Positions 8,129-15,928 of a stretch of DNA of 64,000 nucleotides are shown here, in pieces. Source of the DNA: a virus. The stretch is from positions 1-64,000 of the IMG/VR virus record IMGVR_UViG_3300047673_000158. One strand, given 5' to 3'. Position 1 is the first letter of the stretch. Each line of letters starts with the position of its first letter. Under the pieces are notes generated by a model that ran no database searches, was not told the DNA's origin, and saw nothing but the letters and a program-made list of their open reading frames with translations. Position numbers and translations under genes: made by a program.

Positions 8129-8141
8129 GAAAGTTACTTTC
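8129..8141. repeat. Dispersed inverted repeat GAAAG-TTA-CTTTC at the ssb start
   Basis: Ends at the base adjoining the ssb ATG (minus strand). In copy B the same place holds GAAAG-TGA-CTTTC (51489): arms conserved, centre changed, as expected for a bound palindrome. Confidence 0.88.
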
Positions 8142-8164
8142 CGAAAGTGTGTGTGGTGCTGCTG

Positions 8165-8443
8165 TTAAGCGAAACTGGACGGCTGGGCGACTGCGCGAGT
8201 AAGGAACATGAAGCCCGTTTGAAGGTGGCGCTTGCCTTCTTCTTCCCAGCCCATGGCATCCACGGCGACGCCTTGCAATTCTTCGTCACCGCGCGCCGCA
8301 TTGTACTGTTTTGCGGTGCGGGCTTGGACCGCTTCCACCAGCTTGCGCGTTTCTTCCCCGTGCGCCTTGATACGGCTCATCAAGTCGATTGTCTCCTGGT
8401 CCAGGTCTTTGTAGCCCGAAATCAGTTTGTGTTGGTCTTTCAT
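8165..8443 (-). CDS. acb2: Acb2-like anti-CBASS cyclic-oligonucleotide sponge, copy A
   Basis: 92 residues. The layout GYKDLDQETIDLMSRIKAHG near the N-terminus, a charged middle helix, then GWEEEGKRHLQTGFMFLTRAV followed by AQP and a C-terminal aromatic is the pattern I know from Acb2, a hexameric phage protein that sequesters cyclic di- and trinucleotides and so blocks CBASS (and Thoeris-like) signalling. It sits in the leftward early/recombination block. The C-terminal half is nearly identical in copy B, but the N-terminus differs. Assignment rests on pattern recognition, not on a search. Confidence 0.72.
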   Translation of the reverse strand: MKDQHKLISGYKDLDQETIDLMSRIKAHGEETRKLVEAVQARTAKQYNAARGDEELQGVAVDAMGWEEEGKRHLQTGFMFLTRAVAQPSSFA

Positions 8444-8503
8444 TTTGGTGGTCCTTTTCTTGCTGGGGATCGCGGAACTAAATATGCGCTCCGCGTACTT
8501 CGA

Positions 8504-8731
8504 TTATCTGCGATACCGTTCGTATTCCATAGCGCAGTTTGGCCCGCAAAACAGGCGCTTTTCTGCGTTTTGGGCGAACGGTTCCGCGCACCGTGGGTTT
8601 TTACAGCAGCCTTCTGCAACCGGGCGCGGCGTGGCCAGCGCGCGTGCCCGTTGAGCCTGGATGGATTGCGCCAGGTCAATCTCGATTCTGTGCTGGGCCT
8701 GGTCCAGCACGTCCGAAAACTGTTCAGCCAT
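8504..8731 (-). CDS. Small TraR/DksA-like zinc-finger protein, copy A
   Basis: 75 residues: an N-terminal helix (SDVLDQAQHRIEIDLAQSI) and a C-terminal cysteine cluster (GCCKNPRCAEPF ... LFCGPNCAMEYERYRR). This resembles short TraR/DksA-type C4 finger proteins carried by phages and plasmids, which bind RNA polymerase and imitate DksA with ppGpp. The cysteine spacing is not the standard one, so another small zinc-binding role is possible. It overlaps the upstream gene by 8 bases, implying one leftward operon. Confidence 0.6.
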   Translation of the reverse strand: MAEQFSDVLDQAQHRIEIDLAQSIQAQRARALATPRPVAEGCCKNPRCAEPFAQNAEKRLFCGPNCAMEYERYRR

Positions 8732-9227
8732 TTGCTTGGTTCTCTGCGCGTTCCATGGCGATGACGGCGCCAGCCAGGTAATTAATTGCGCCGAGCAGTT
8801 CGCGCACGCCAGCGCCGTGCGGCAGGCGCTGCGATTCTTCGGATTTCTTGAACGCCTGGCCCAGCAGCGAGCCGACGCCGAAGCGCCGCGCCATGTCCTG
8901 CATAACCTGCGCGTCGAACGGTTCGCCGTCTTGCGCGTGGCGTTCGGCGCCCTTGCCGTGGGCCGCCTGCTGGAAAGCGCGAGCCAGCACGCGGGCAAGG
9001 CTCTGATAGCCCGGCGCGTCCAGCAGCACGCCGGATTCTGCGTGCGACTTCTGCGGCACCACTTCCAGCGCGCCGAAATGGAAATGGTCGTGTGCGCCGG
9101 GCTGCTTGCTGGCAAGCTGCACCACCACCATGCTGCCGTCAAACCGCACCACGCGGCCGTCGCAGCCCGCCATGGGCACGTGCACCGTGTCGCCCACGGA
9201 TACGGAAAGGGTATTGGTGGCTGTCAT
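8724..9227 (-). CDS. Conserved phage protein of unknown function, copy A
   Basis: 167 residues. The first 45 look like a small beta barrel (VGDTVHVPMAGCDGRVVRFDG). The rest is helical with GKGAERHAQDGEPFDAQ, FGVGSLLGQAFKKSEESQRL and ELLGAINYLAGAVIAMERA, a pattern often found in phage recombination operons, but I cannot name the function. It starts at the stop of the Sak4-like gene (shared base at 9227), so it is translationally coupled to it. Confidence 0.75.
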   Translation of the reverse strand: MTATNTLSVSVGDTVHVPMAGCDGRVVRFDGSMVVVQLASKQPGAHDHFHFGALEVVPQKSHAESGVLLDAPGYQSLARVLARAFQQAAHGKGAERHAQDGEPFDAQVMQDMARRFGVGSLLGQAFKKSEESQRLPHGAGVRELLGAINYLAGAVIAMERAENQANG

Positions 9228-10201
9228 TATTCCGCCCCTTCCAGCGCCGCATTCACGCCCGCCAGTTCAGCGCCGCCCGCTTGGGCTTCGGTGCGTTGCT
9301 TGTCGAATGCTGCGGCTTGGTCTTTCAGGTCTTCCGGGCAGCCCTTGGTGCTGATGCGCTTTTTGATCGCGGCCGGTACGGCTGCCCACGCCTTCACCAG
9401 TTCGGCGGTGCCCTTCGCCGCTTCCAGGCGCAGCGCGTCCAGCGTGCGTTGCTTTTCTTCGTCCACCTTGGTGCCGCCGTCCACCCATTCACGGATGCGC
9501 TGGCCGTGTTCATAGCCCAGGAAGCCCGTATGCCAGCCGACCGTTCCCACGATTTCTTCCAGGTCCGGGTGGCTTTTCAGCACTTCGCGCTGTTTGCCGC
9601 CGTCGTACATCATGATCGACACGGTAAGTTCGAACGGGAAATTCTTTTCGCAAATCGGCTGGATGCCCTGCGGTTCGTATTCCGTCTTGCCGTTGACCCT
9701 CACCATTTTGGTTTTTTCGCGGGCACGCATACACGCGATAATGTGCATCGGCGACGACAGCAGCGCATTGACAAAGCGTTTGTGTTCCGCCTTAGCGTCG
9801 TTCCACTTGGCGATTTTCAGCGACGAGCCGGGCGGGTTCGCGATTTCTTCACAGCCGCCCGTGCCTTCCCATTCGTGGGATACGCTGTCGGTAATGAGCA
9901 CTTCGAAGCCTGCGTGGGCCGCCGCTTCAATCACGTCAATGTAGCGTTGCGGGCTGAACGGTGCGTACAGGTCGTGAATCATGAATTTTTTCACGTTACC
10001 TTCTGCGTCCCGCAGGACGTTAGCAAACAGACGGCCGCGCCGGTTTTCCGTGCAGACGAAACCAATTTTCGACGTGTCGCCCTTAACGATACCGTGGGCG
10101 ATTTCCAGCGCCGTGCGGGTCTTGCCGCCGCCGCTGACGCCAGCCAGGCCAATAACGAGCCGGGCGCCTTCGCGCTCCGCAACTTCAAATTTGATAGTCA
10201 C
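9227..10201 (-). CDS. Sak4-like RecA-fold ATPase (recombination), copy A
   Basis: 324 residues. Walker A GVSGGGKT (about 21-28), a Walker B-like FEVLITDS (about 99-106) and a RecA/Rad55 core. Phage proteins of this type (Sak4) assist annealing together with SSB. The C-terminal third is helical (KTEYEP ... ISTKGCPEDLKDQ). It begins with GTG at 10201; the near-motif GATAG-TCA-CTTTC (10193-10205) overlaps that start. It pairs with the RecE-like exonuclease upstream and SSB downstream. Confidence 0.82.
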   Translation of the reverse strand: MTIKFEVAEREGARLVIGLAGVSGGGKTRTALEIAHGIVKGDTSKIGFVCTENRRGRLFANVLRDAEGNVKKFMIHDLYAPFSPQRYIDVIEAAAHAGFEVLITDSVSHEWEGTGGCEEIANPPGSSLKIAKWNDAKAEHKRFVNALLSSPMHIIACMRAREKTKMVRVNGKTEYEPQGIQPICEKNFPFELTVSIMMYDGGKQREVLKSHPDLEEIVGTVGWHTGFLGYEHGQRIREWVDGGTKVDEEKQRTLDALRLEAAKGTAELVKAWAAVPAAIKKRISTKGCPEDLKDQAAAFDKQRTEAQAGGAELAGVNAALEGAE

Positions 10202-10216
10202 TTTCTTATGTTCCTT

Positions 10217-11341
10217 TTAGGCCGCCAAGCGCTGCACGCCCTGGCTGACATACCAAGCTGGCAATGCCAGGCTTTCCACTTTCTCGCTATACGCCGGAAA
10301 CTTCCCAGACTGAAGGCATTCCGCGTATCGGTTCAGGTTTGCCCGATACTGCATACGCCCTAACTCCACGTCTTCCGCTCGCAACACATACACGCCGACC
10401 GCATACGGCGCCTTTTTTTCCACCGCGATAAACACAAACGCACGCGGCTTGCGCCTCACTGCTGCCAGGCCATCGCGGTAAAACGGGTCCTGGACGTGAT
10501 ACCGATAGTTCGCGCACGACTTCGCGAATTCCTGCGGGCTTGCGTCTTCCGTCGTCTTCAGGTCAACCACGTAATCATCGTCAGTCAGGTAATCCGGCCG
10601 ACAGCGACACAGCACACCCGTTACCTTGTCAATCCAGTACACGGATTGTTCAGGACGCCCAGGTTTTTGCAGCAAGGCTGCTGCCTTCGGATGCGCCATA
10701 ACGGCTTCGCGCATCTTGTGCAGCACGTCCCATTCTTCCGTTTGCAGGATCGAGCGGTGGCCGTTGTTGCGCTCCCATTCCGCCTTCAAATCCCGCCACA
10801 ACGTCACCTGCTTACCGTTCGACCGCAGCAGCGTTGCAAGCTGTTCTGTCGAGCCAGAAACCGCCAGCAGCCCTTCGCGCGATTCGTTCAGCACACCAAT
10901 AAGCTGCTTCAGTTCCGCGCCGCTCATTGCTTCGCAGGCTTCACGCGTCCACACCATCGTGTCCACGTCCGTTTGCGCTGCAATGATGCGTTCAATCTGT
11001 TCTGCCTTCGCGCCCGTGGTTGCCAGTTTTGGCAGCCGCTTTGCGTTCAGGCTTTCCACCATCGACACCAGCACTTCCTTATCGTCAATGGCTTCGGGGT
11101 AATCGCTGCGCCGCATGCCCAGCGTGTATTCCGTCGCAAACACCTTTGGTTCCAGCACCAGCGCATGGAACGCGGTTCCGATGGCCTGCGCCGCTGTCGG
11201 CACCCTGTCTTCGCGAGGCGCATCCAGTGCCGCTTTCAGATGCGCCGGGCTTCGTTCAATCAGGTCCAGAAGCGACTTTGAAACCCCTGGGCCGCCGTGG
11301 TAATCCGCGTTCGAAATATCCGGGTATATGCCTGGCTTCAT
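10217..11341 (-). CDS. RecE-like PD-(D/E)XK exonuclease, copy A
   Basis: 374 residues from ATG at 11341 (AGGA 9 bases upstream). N-terminal GIYPDISNADYHGGPGVSKS and the AIGTAFHALVLEP motif are typical of RecE C-terminal/DUF3799-type nucleases; the active site is RPDYLTDDDYVVDLKTT (about 245-262) followed by YRYHVQDPFYRDG. It resects double-strand ends to produce 3' tails for SSB and the Sak4-like protein. The open frame extends to 11458 but that part has no sensible start. Confidence 0.88.
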   Translation of the reverse strand: MKPGIYPDISNADYHGGPGVSKSLLDLIERSPAHLKAALDAPREDRVPTAAQAIGTAFHALVLEPKVFATEYTLGMRRSDYPEAIDDKEVLVSMVESLNAKRLPKLATTGAKAEQIERIIAAQTDVDTMVWTREACEAMSGAELKQLIGVLNESREGLLAVSGSTEQLATLLRSNGKQVTLWRDLKAEWERNNGHRSILQTEEWDVLHKMREAVMAHPKAAALLQKPGRPEQSVYWIDKVTGVLCRCRPDYLTDDDYVVDLKTTEDASPQEFAKSCANYRYHVQDPFYRDGLAAVRRKPRAFVFIAVEKKAPYAVGVYVLRAEDVELGRMQYRANLNRYAECLQSGKFPAYSEKVESLALPAWYVSQGVQRLAA

Positions 11342-11414
11342 GCGTTGAAATCCTGTGCTTCCTATCGAACATACACAAGCGCTAGAGCGTGTTATGTGCC
11401 TGTTCAATAAGGGT

Positions 11415-11456
11415 ATTTTTGATCTTACGTTTCCAAATGTCAACACATAGGGAAAC
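11415..11456 (-). promoter_or_regulatory. Leftward promoter with two inward GTTTCC/GGAAAC half sites
   Basis: Minus strand TTGACA (11438-11443), 17-base spacer, AAAAAT (11415-11420). The spacer holds GGAAAC (forward GTTTCC at 11429), and an oppositely oriented GGAAAC lies at 11451-11456. Identical in copy B (54760-54801). It should drive the recombination operon toward 6880. Confidence 0.6.
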
Positions 11457-11492
11457 ATTATTTAGGCTGTCGTTTGCTGCCAACAGGCCATT

Positions 11493-11550
11493 TTTACCTA
11501 TGCGGTAAAGTTTGCCGATATTACCCGGATTCGGTCATAATTACCGAATC
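11493..11550 (+). promoter_or_regulatory. Rightward promoter with two palindromes, upstream of the helicase
   Basis: TTGCCG (11512-11517), 18 bases, CATAAT (11536-11541). The -10 sits inside GATTCGGT-cataatt-ACCGAATC (11528-11550, 8-bp arms). A second inverted repeat TTTACC-tatgc-GGTAAA lies at 11493-11509. Both are conserved in copy B. A regulator bound at the first would block the -10. Confidence 0.55.
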
Positions 11551-11567
11551 GTGGCGTGGATACGACA

Positions 11568-13013
11568 ATGGCCGTAGTTCTCAGGGAATACCAATCCGAA
11601 CTGATCGCGCAGGCGCGGCAAGCCCTGCGCAGGACTAAACGCGTCCTGATTCAATCGGCCACGGGATCGGGCAAAACGGCGCTGGCCACACACATGGCTA
11701 TCGAGTCGGTGGGGCGCGGCCGGAAAGTGAATTTCATCTGCCATCGCGCCGAACTGGTGGACGGCACCAGCAAGACATTCCACAAGTTTGGATTGCCCCA
11801 CGGCTTCATTGCGGCCGGGCGGCCTATGACCGTTCAGACCATGGCGAACGTGTGCAGCATTGACACGCTGAAAGCCCGGCTGGAACAGGTTAAGGCGCCC
11901 GACGTGGCCATATGGGACGAGTGCCACCACATGGGCGCAGCGGGCTGGCAACTTGTCATGAAGGCTTGGCCTGACACGTACCACATAGGGCTGTCCGCGA
12001 CACCGTGGCGGCTGGATGGCACGGGGCTGGGTGATTTCTTCGATGAAATGGTCATGGGTCCGTCCGTGGCCTGGCTGATCGAGGAAGGGCACCTGTCGGA
12101 ATATCGGGTGTATGCGCCGCACGTGCCCGACATGAAGGGCGCGCGTAAGTCTATGGGCGACTTCGCCAAGGCCGACGCAGCCGAACGCATGGACAAGCCC
12201 AAACTAACCGGCGACACAATCGAGCATTGGAAGCGGCTTGCAGCCGGAATGCGAACGGTGGTTTTCGCCACCACGATTGCGCACAGCGAACACGTGGCCG
12301 AACAGTTCAACGCGGCAGGCGTGCCCGCTGCGCACCTGGATGGAAACACGCCCAAAGCGCTGCGCCGACAAATCATCCAGGACTATGCGGCCGGGGAAAT
12401 CCTGGTGCTGTGCAATGTGGACCTGTTCGGGGAAGGATTCGACCTGGCCAGCATCGCGCAATGTGACGTGACGATTGATTGCGTAATCATGCTGCGGCCG
12501 ACACACAGCCTTTCTTTGTTCCTGCAAATGGTGGGCCGCGCGCTGCGCCCGTACCTTGGCAAAGTCGCTGTGATCCTGGACCAGGCGGGCAACACGCTGC
12601 GCCACGGCTTCCCCGATGACGAACGCGAATGGCAACTGGAAGGCCGCGACAAAAAGAAAGGCAGCAAAAAACCGGAAGGGCCGCCGCCACCAATCACCTG
12701 CGACAAGTGTTTTCAGCAAATCCGCCGACCGCTGCCGCCGAAGTGCCCGACGTGCCAGAAAATCCTGCTGGGCGAAGCGAAGCTGCCGGAATCCGACGAC
12801 GGCGAACTGGTGGAAATCACAGAAGCGGAGAAGAAACGACGGCGCGCGATCCTGCGGCAGGAGGAAGCCGAAGCGAAGGATTTAGGCGCGCTGATCGCGC
12901 TAGGGGCAAGGCGAGGCTACAAAAACGCAACCGGCTGGGCGCATAAGAAATTCCAGAATAGCCCTTGGCGAAAGCAGCTTTCTGAAAAACAACAGACTGC
13001 GGTGGGCGTGTAA
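11568..13013 (+). CDS. Superfamily 2 DEAD/DEAH-type helicase, copy A
   Basis: 481 residues from ATG at 11568 (GTG at 11556 is the alternative). Motif I ATGSGKT (about 30), motif II DECHH (about 117), motif III SATPWR (about 141) and motif VI QMVGRALRP (about 320) are all present, followed by a zinc ribbon CDKC ... CPTC (about 377-398). The best-known relatives are phage SSL2/UvsW-like helicases that unwind branched DNA or R-loops. It opens the rightward early operon. An exact GAAAG-CAG-CTTTC repeat lies inside its 3' end (12970). Confidence 0.92.
   Translation: MAVVLREYQSELIAQARQALRRTKRVLIQSATGSGKTALATHMAIESVGRGRKVNFICHRAELVDGTSKTFHKFGLPHGFIAAGRPMTVQTMANVCSIDTLKARLEQVKAPDVAIWDECHHMGAAGWQLVMKAWPDTYHIGLSATPWRLDGTGLGDFFDEMVMGPSVAWLIEEGHLSEYRVYAPHVPDMKGARKSMGDFAKADAAERMDKPKLTGDTIEHWKRLAAGMRTVVFATTIAHSEHVAEQFNAAGVPAAHLDGNTPKALRRQIIQDYAAGEILVLCNVDLFGEGFDLASIAQCDVTIDCVIMLRPTHSLSLFLQMVGRALRPYLGKVAVILDQAGNTLRHGFPDDEREWQLEGRDKKKGSKKPEGPPPPITCDKCFQQIRRPLPPKCPTCQKILLGEAKLPESDDGELVEITEAEKKRRRAILRQEEAEAKDLGALIALGARRGYKNATGWAHKKFQNSPWRKQLSEKQQTAVGV
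12970..12982. repeat. Dispersed inverted repeat GAAAG-CAG-CTTTC in the helicase gene
   Basis: Exact copy inside coding sequence near the 3' end; conserved in copy B (56315) although neighbouring codons changed (TTGGCG to TTGGAG). Confidence 0.8.
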
Positions 13014-13020
13014 AAACTGG

Positions 13021-13049
13021 TTGTGTTTTCTTTTGGAAACATCCATAAT
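13021..13049 (+). promoter_or_regulatory. Promoter with embedded 16-bp operator
   Basis: TTGTGT, 17-base spacer, CATAAT; the spacer region carries GTTTTCTTTTGGAAAC (13025-13040). Same geometry as at 20721 and 21691. Conserved in copy B at 56366-56394. Confidence 0.65.
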
Positions 13050-13079
13050 TGCTGCAAGTCTTGATGTTACGGGGTTTGT

Positions 13080-13208
13080 ATGTGGGCGGTTTGGGTGATT
13101 AGCGGGCTTTTTGCTGTCCTGTTTATCTATTTGCTATGGGACAGTCTTCGGGGTGCGGCGATGTTTCCGCCGCGTGAAAACGTAAACAAGGGAGTTTGTG
13201 GATCATGA
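13080..13208 (+). CDS. Micro-ORF: 42-residue single-pass membrane peptide, copy A
   Basis: Begins MWAVWVISGLFAVLFIYLLW, one transmembrane helix, then a short charged tail. It follows the operator-bearing promoter and ends ATGA-overlapped with the next micro-ORF. Copy B has the same length and only changes near the start (MWWVLVISG). Function unknown. Confidence 0.6.
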   Translation: MWAVWVISGLFAVLFIYLLWDSLRGAAMFPPRENVNKGVCGS

Positions 13209-13303
13209 AGAAAATCGCTTTCGAAGTCGCAGGGGGTGTGGTGCTGGGCCTGGTGCTGATGATTGGCCCGATCCTGGACGGTCTTCGTAACATCGCGGCC
13301 TGA
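13205..13303 (+). CDS. Micro-ORF: 32-residue hydrophobic peptide, copy A
   Basis: MKKIAFEVAGGVVLGLVLMI plus a short tail: one membrane helix. Kept in copy B with changes only at residues 4-8 (KKFAFNVAGG). A near-copy of the dispersed motif (GAAAATCGCTTTC, 13210) overlaps codons 2-6. Function unknown. Confidence 0.55.
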   Translation: MKKIAFEVAGGVVLGLVLMIGPILDGLRNIAA

Positions 13304-13307
13304 CAGA

Positions 13308-13616
13308 ATGGCCCGCGTTCATACCCGGTGCAGGCATTGCGAAACGCGCCGAGTGCTAAAGCGGCACCCGGACGAATATCGCGTGGTGCCGCAGTGCAGG
13401 GTGTGTGGCCGTCGTAATTTTCGCGTGGATGCGTGGATGAACAAGCGCAACACGCGGGCCATGGCTTGCATGTGTAGCGGGTATGCGTGGGCTGGAATGA
13501 TGACTGGTGCAATGCACCGCAAGGGTTCGAAGCAATGCTGGTACAGGGCCGATGGATCGCGCCGTGAATATGGCGATTCAGATTACTTTGTACCGGATTT
13601 TTTGAAGGCCGCCTGA
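13308..13616 (+). CDS. Small zinc-finger protein, copy A
   Basis: 102 residues with CRHCETRR and CRVCGRRNFRVD, two CxxC knuckles forming one likely zinc ribbon, then a basic middle (MNKRNTRAM) and a C-terminal EYGDSDYFVPDFL. Probably binds nucleic acid. It follows the micro-ORFs after 4 bases and precedes the ParB-like gene. Not assigned to a named family. Confidence 0.75.
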   Translation: MARVHTRCRHCETRRVLKRHPDEYRVVPQCRVCGRRNFRVDAWMNKRNTRAMACMCSGYAWAGMMTGAMHRKGSKQCWYRADGSRREYGDSDYFVPDFLKAA

Positions 13617-13642
13617 CGGCCGACTACTAGGAGAACTGACAA

Positions 13643-14623
13643 ATGGCAGAGAAGCAAAAATCGTATCGTGACCTGATCGCAGAAGGCACGGCATCCCGCG
13701 CGAACGCCATCAAAGTACGCATTCAGGACATTTACGAACAGCCGGGCTTTAACCTGCGCGACCCTGACGCCGTGGACGAAAACGGCGAAACGTTCGAGGA
13801 AGGAATTAACCGCTTCGCGGAATACATCGCGGCCGGTGGCACGTTCCCGCCGATTGAAATTCGCATTCGAAGCGAAGGTGGCGTGTGGGTGGTGGACGGA
13901 CACCGCCGACGCCTTGCTGTGCTGCGCGCCATGGAATTGGGCGCACCGCTGGCCGATAAAAACGGCGACGTGTGGATTCACACTATCGCGTTCGAAGGCA
14001 ATGACGTAGACCGCCTTACGCGCATCATGACGTCCAACGAGTCGCGCAAGTTGACCGACCTGGAACGCGCGAACGGTTACAAGCGGCTGGCTGCATTCGG
14101 TTTGTCGTCCAGCGACATTGCCGCGCGAGTGGGCCGCAGCCGCCCGCACGTCGAACAGCTTTTGATCCTGGCGAACGCTAACCACGACGTGCAGGAAATG
14201 GTTAAGGCCGGGAAGGTATCGGCCACGGCTGCCATTGACCTGGTGCGGAAGGAAGGCGAAAACGCAGGCGCCGTGCTGGGTGAAAAGGTGGCGGCAGCCG
14301 GTGGCGGGCGCGTGAAGAAAGGCGACCTGAAACCGGCCGGGCTGCCGCGCAAGGTGGTGGACGAAGTAACCGACGCGCTGGGCTGGTTCAGGAAACACGG
14401 GCTGAATGCGGAACAGCGCAAGGTGGTGGCCCGCGCAGAGAAAGACAACGCCCACGCCGACGCGGTGGTGGAAGTGACGGCGGGCGCGCTGGCCGAACTG
14501 ATGAAAGCGGCCGGGCTGGTGGAAGAAACCCGCAAGCAGCAGGCGGCGAAGGCGGCCGAAAAGGCAGCGAAGGCCAGCCAGGGCGAACTGCCCGAAGACG
14601 GCGCAGAACAGGACGCGGCGTAA
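13643..14623 (+). CDS. ParB/KorB-like DNA-binding protein, copy A
   Basis: 326 residues. N-terminal ParB/sulfiredoxin-type domain with VVDGHRRRLAVLRA (about 84-96), a helix-turn-helix LSSSDIAARVGRSRPHVEQL (about 154-173) in a KorB-like middle, then an Ala/Lys-rich tail. No ParA partner is seen in the complete copy A unit, so a regulatory or nuclease-like role is as likely as partition. Ribosome site GGAGAA precedes ATG by 7 bases; it overlaps the next gene by one base. Copy B differs mainly in the tail. Confidence 0.85.
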   Translation: MAEKQKSYRDLIAEGTASRANAIKVRIQDIYEQPGFNLRDPDAVDENGETFEEGINRFAEYIAAGGTFPPIEIRIRSEGGVWVVDGHRRRLAVLRAMELGAPLADKNGDVWIHTIAFEGNDVDRLTRIMTSNESRKLTDLERANGYKRLAAFGLSSSDIAARVGRSRPHVEQLLILANANHDVQEMVKAGKVSATAAIDLVRKEGENAGAVLGEKVAAAGGGRVKKGDLKPAGLPRKVVDEVTDALGWFRKHGLNAEQRKVVARAEKDNAHADAVVEVTAGALAELMKAAGLVEETRKQQAAKAAEKAAKASQGELPEDGAEQDAA

Positions 14624-15336
14624 TGGTCCGGGGCTACATCATTTCTTTGTGTGACATGACGGGCCACATGGTGCAGCCCTGGGTGGATGCGGGTTATCAC
14701 GCCGTACTGGTGGACCCGCAACACCCGAAGGGCGTCCACACCAGCGAGCCGAACGCGAAGGGCGGCACCGTGACGCGCATCGGCGCAACCATCGTGGAGT
14801 GCGCCGACGTGCTGGGCTCTTTCTTCCGGCTGTTTCCGGCCGCGCCCGTGGTCTTCGTGGCGGGATTCCCGCCCTGCACGGACGTGGCGGTATCGGGCGC
14901 CCGGTGGTTCAGCCACAAGGCGAAGTCCGATAAGCACTTTCAGGCAAAGGCCGCGCTGGTGGCAGAACAGTGCCGCATGGTGGGCCTGCTGTCAGGTGCG
15001 CCGTGGTTTTTCGAAAATCCCGTGTCTGTCTTCAGCGCGATTTTCGGCAAGCCTACGCATACGTTCAACCCTTACGACTACACGGGTTACGAACCGGCCG
15101 ACAACTACACGAAGAAAACCTGCCTGTGGACGGGCGGCGGGTTTGTGATGCCAGCCCCGTGCCGCGATCTGTCGCTGGGTGCGCCGGACAACCGGATTCA
15201 CACGGCACCGCCCAGCGCCGACCGCGCCAATTTCCGCAGCGCCACGCCCATGGGTTTTGCGCGGGCTGTGTTTGATGCGAACGCGCCGCACTTGCGCGCA
15301 ATTCGAACCCCTGCATTTTTTGCTGAGGCGGCATGA
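14623..15336 (+). CDS. Cytosine-5 DNA methyltransferase-like protein, copy A
   Basis: 237 residues. The segments FVAGFPPCTDVAVSG (PPC-type catalytic loop, about 85-98) and WFFENP (ENV-type motif) fit the cytosine-C5 methylase fold, but the protein is shorter than classic enzymes and lacks an obvious target-recognition domain. Likely role: modifying phage DNA against restriction, or a reduced methylase-like fold. Its start overlaps the stop of the ParB-like gene and its end overlaps the VRR-NUC start by four bases. Confidence 0.72.
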   Translation: MVRGYIISLCDMTGHMVQPWVDAGYHAVLVDPQHPKGVHTSEPNAKGGTVTRIGATIVECADVLGSFFRLFPAAPVVFVAGFPPCTDVAVSGARWFSHKAKSDKHFQAKAALVAEQCRMVGLLSGAPWFFENPVSVFSAIFGKPTHTFNPYDYTGYEPADNYTKKTCLWTGGGFVMPAPCRDLSLGAPDNRIHTAPPSADRANFRSATPMGFARAVFDANAPHLRAIRTPAFFAEAA

Positions 15337-15713
15337 AAGAAACCGGAATCCAGAACCAAATCCGAAACGCGCTGGCGGGGCACTGCATGCTGTTCCGCGC
15401 GAACGTCGGCACGGCGTGGACGGGGAACGACATTAAGCGGCTGCCTGACGGGTCCATTTTGATCCGCGATCCGCGCCCGTTCAGCACGGGGCTGCCGCCC
15501 GGCTTTTCGGACCTGTTCGGGCTGGTGACGGTTGAAATCACGCCGGAAATGGTGGGGCAGAAGTTTGCGCAGTTCCTGGCGGGCGAAGTGAAGACGGCGA
15601 CGGGCCGCAAGCGCAAGGCGCAGGGTCCGTTCCTGGATGCAATCAAACAAGCTGGTGGCCGCGCCGACGTATGGCGAAGCGCCGCCGACGCACTGCGGAC
15701 CATCGGCAAATGA
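15333..15713 (+). CDS. VRR-NUC family nuclease, copy A
   Basis: 126 residues. GFSDLFGL ... FLAGEVKTATGRK ... FLDAIKQAGGRADVWRS is the VRR-NUC pattern (Asp, then ExK, then the conserved Q/G-rich helix), a PD-(D/E)XK fold often acting on branched DNA. A 162-bp stretch here is base-identical in both genome copies and only one residue differs (Gln to Glu in IQNQIRN). Coupled (ATGA) with the methylase-like gene before it and the small gene after it. Confidence 0.85.
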   Translation: MKETGIQNQIRNALAGHCMLFRANVGTAWTGNDIKRLPDGSILIRDPRPFSTGLPPGFSDLFGLVTVEITPEMVGQKFAQFLAGEVKTATGRKRKAQGPFLDAIKQAGGRADVWRSAADALRTIGK

Positions 15714-15928
15714 AAGCGAAGCGCGCACCGTATCGAGCCACGGACTACGAACAGACTGTAACCGTCGTGGAAAGCGGCGACGTGGAACGGGACGCGCTGC
15801 GCGTTACGGGGCTGCCGAAGTTGTGGCAGCGCAAGCACGAAATCTGGCGCGTGGGGCATTTGCACGGGCTGGAACATGAAACGGCCGTTAGAAGGCGGGT
15901 AATGGAACTGTGGGACGCGGGGGATTGA
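15710..15928 (+). CDS. Small conserved protein, copy A
   Basis: 72 residues starting MKAKRAPYRATDYEQ, with WQRKHEIWRVGHLHGLEHETAVRRRV near the C-terminus. No family recognised. Overlaps the nuclease stop (ATGA). The copy B version is extended at its C-terminus because of an inserted gene downstream. Confidence 0.65.
   Translation: MKAKRAPYRATDYEQTVTVVESGDVERDALRVTGLPKLWQRKHEIWRVGHLHGLEHETAVRRRVMELWDAGD

Noticed and set aside
8504-9142. Long 212-residue reading of the zinc-finger gene
   Set aside because: Only the last 75 residues have protein-like composition and match copy B; the rest is a shadow of the upstream gene.
9092-10363. 423-residue plus-strand frame over the Sak4-like gene
   Set aside because: The minus-strand protein has Walker motifs and is conserved; this frame is Phe/Arg/His-rich without family features.
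11342-11458. N-terminal extension of the RecE-like exonuclease
   Set aside because: This stretch holds the promoter and operator half sites and lacks a ribosome site; ATG at 11341 with AGGA is better.
13643-14623. A plasmid partition system (parABS)
   Set aside because: No ParA ATPase is encoded nearby or elsewhere in copy A, and no clear parS palindrome was seen beside the gene.
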